The notes under the pieces are model-generated. The model ran no database searches. It saw only the letters and a list, made by a program, of their open reading frames with translations, and had not been told where the DNA came from. A DNA stretch of 14,221 nucleotides from NCBI GenBank assembly GCA_048976805.1, contig JBHGUR010000055.1, forward strand, positions 1 through 14,221. The letters run 5' to 3'. Below are positions 13,964 through 14,221 of the stretch, one piece after another. Numbering within the stretch: position 1 is the stretch's first letter; each line of letters starts with the position of its first letter. The stretch comes from Ectobacillus sp048976805 (GTDB taxonomy: Bacteria > Bacillota > Bacilli > Bacillales > Bacillaceae_G). Position numbers and translations under genes: made by a program.

Positions 13964-13995
13964 TTGCTGTGTTTTTCAAACTCACAGCAATTTTT
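13964..13995 (+). terminator. Second terminator-like hairpin before the rRNA operon
   Basis: TTGCTGTG (13964-13971) pairs with CACAGCAA (13983-13990), followed by TTTTTAA. It lies just before the first rRNA promoter and would insulate the operon from upstream readthrough. Confidence 0.6.
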
Positions 13996-14008
13996 AAGAA
14001 AATAGGTA

Positions 14009-14037
14009 TTGCATAATTCATATATACATGTTATATT
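14009..14037 (+). promoter_or_regulatory. rRNA operon promoter P1
   Basis: TTGCAT at 14009-14014 and TATATT at 14032-14037 are 17 bases apart. Tandem promoters about 80-90 bases apart are usual for Bacillus rRNA operons. Confidence 0.65.
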
Positions 14038-14090
14038 TTATTCCTGTCGCTGACTCATCACTTGAAAAGCGATTGAGATAAAAAAAGTTC

Positions 14091-14119
14091 TTTACAAAAC
14101 GAAATAGATGATGTAATAT
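14091..14119 (+). promoter_or_regulatory. rRNA operon promoter P2
   Basis: TTTACA at 14091-14096 and TAATAT at 14114-14119 are 17 bases apart. An A-rich stretch at 14079-14086 just upstream resembles an UP element. Confidence 0.75.
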
Positions 14120-14138
14120 TATTTCTTGTGATTGAACA

Positions 14139-14152
14139 AGTTCTTTGAAAAC
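14139..14152 (+). promoter_or_regulatory. boxA-like antitermination element in the rRNA leader
   Basis: AGTTCTTTGAAAAC matches the TGYTCTTTGAAAA boxA of Bacillus rRNA leaders closely. It lies about 20 bases after the P2 -10 and would act with Nus factors to prevent premature termination. Confidence 0.65.
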
Positions 14153-14201
14153 TAAACAAAACACAAAACGTCAATTTTTATTTGTGAGCAAGACAAACAC
14201 T

Positions 14202-14221
14202 TTTATGGAGAGTTTGATCCT
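14202..14221 (+). rRNA. 16S ribosomal RNA, first 20 bases
   Basis: TTTATGGAGAGTTTGATCCT is the 5' end of bacterial 16S rRNA; AGAGTTTGATCCT is the universal 27F region. The gene continues past the window edge. The exact mature 5' end is taken from the Bacillus pattern and may differ by a base or two. Confidence 0.93.

Noticed and set aside
1..14221. CRISPR array, toxin-antitoxin module, phage or defence system
   Set aside because: No regularly spaced direct repeats, integrase or known defence domains were seen; the repeated DNA is explained by the two MITE families.

Overview
The window looks like chromosome of a spore-forming Bacillaceae (Bacillus sensu lato). The evidence is moderate GC, strong AAGGAGG-type ribosome binding sites, close matches to Bacillus AhpC/AhpF and HelD, a perfect PerR box, and a Bacillus-style ribosomal leader that runs into the first bases of a 16S rRNA gene at the right edge. 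Genus and species cannot be fixed from sequence reading alone.

Layout. (1) 1-1712: 5' part of helD, an RNA-polymerase-recycling ATPase, on the minus strand and cut by the left edge. (2) 1713-2700: a degraded zone with a miniature inverted-repeat element (MITE family A), an orphan promoter, a long perfect palindrome, the C-terminal scrap and right end of an IS3-type insertion sequence, and a 38-codon orphan ORF. (3) 2762-5078: a CBO0543-type membrane protein, an alpha/beta hydrolase, and a divergent DUF4865 protein. (4) 5165-7660: a decayed second family A copy, then the ahpC-ahpF peroxide-detoxification operon with its promoter and PerR operator. (5) 7719-11122: a segment bounded by two nearly identical MITE family B copies in opposite orientation. 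It holds a decayed small ORF, a second CBO0543-like membrane protein, an ABC-exporter pseudogene broken at a MITE end, a cysteine-rich protein of unknown function, and truA. (6) 11168-13786: a TetR-family regulator divergent from a 14-helix DHA2 efflux pump, with operator-like dyads at both promoters. (7) 13844-14221: two terminators, tandem rRNA promoters, a boxA-like element and the 16S start.

How the genes work together. AhpC reduces peroxides and AhpF re-reduces AhpC with NAD(P)H; the operator placement predicts control by PerR. The TetR/MFS pair has the architecture of a drug-inducible efflux locus. HelD, TruA and the rRNA operon are housekeeping. I see no clear new multi-gene system. 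The most unusual features are two short-element families that share the same ends and sit at many gene borders, one of them fused to a broken gene, and an unrecognised Cys-rich protein. Many of the longest ORF starts lie upstream of the start supported by the ribosome binding site, so I moved them.
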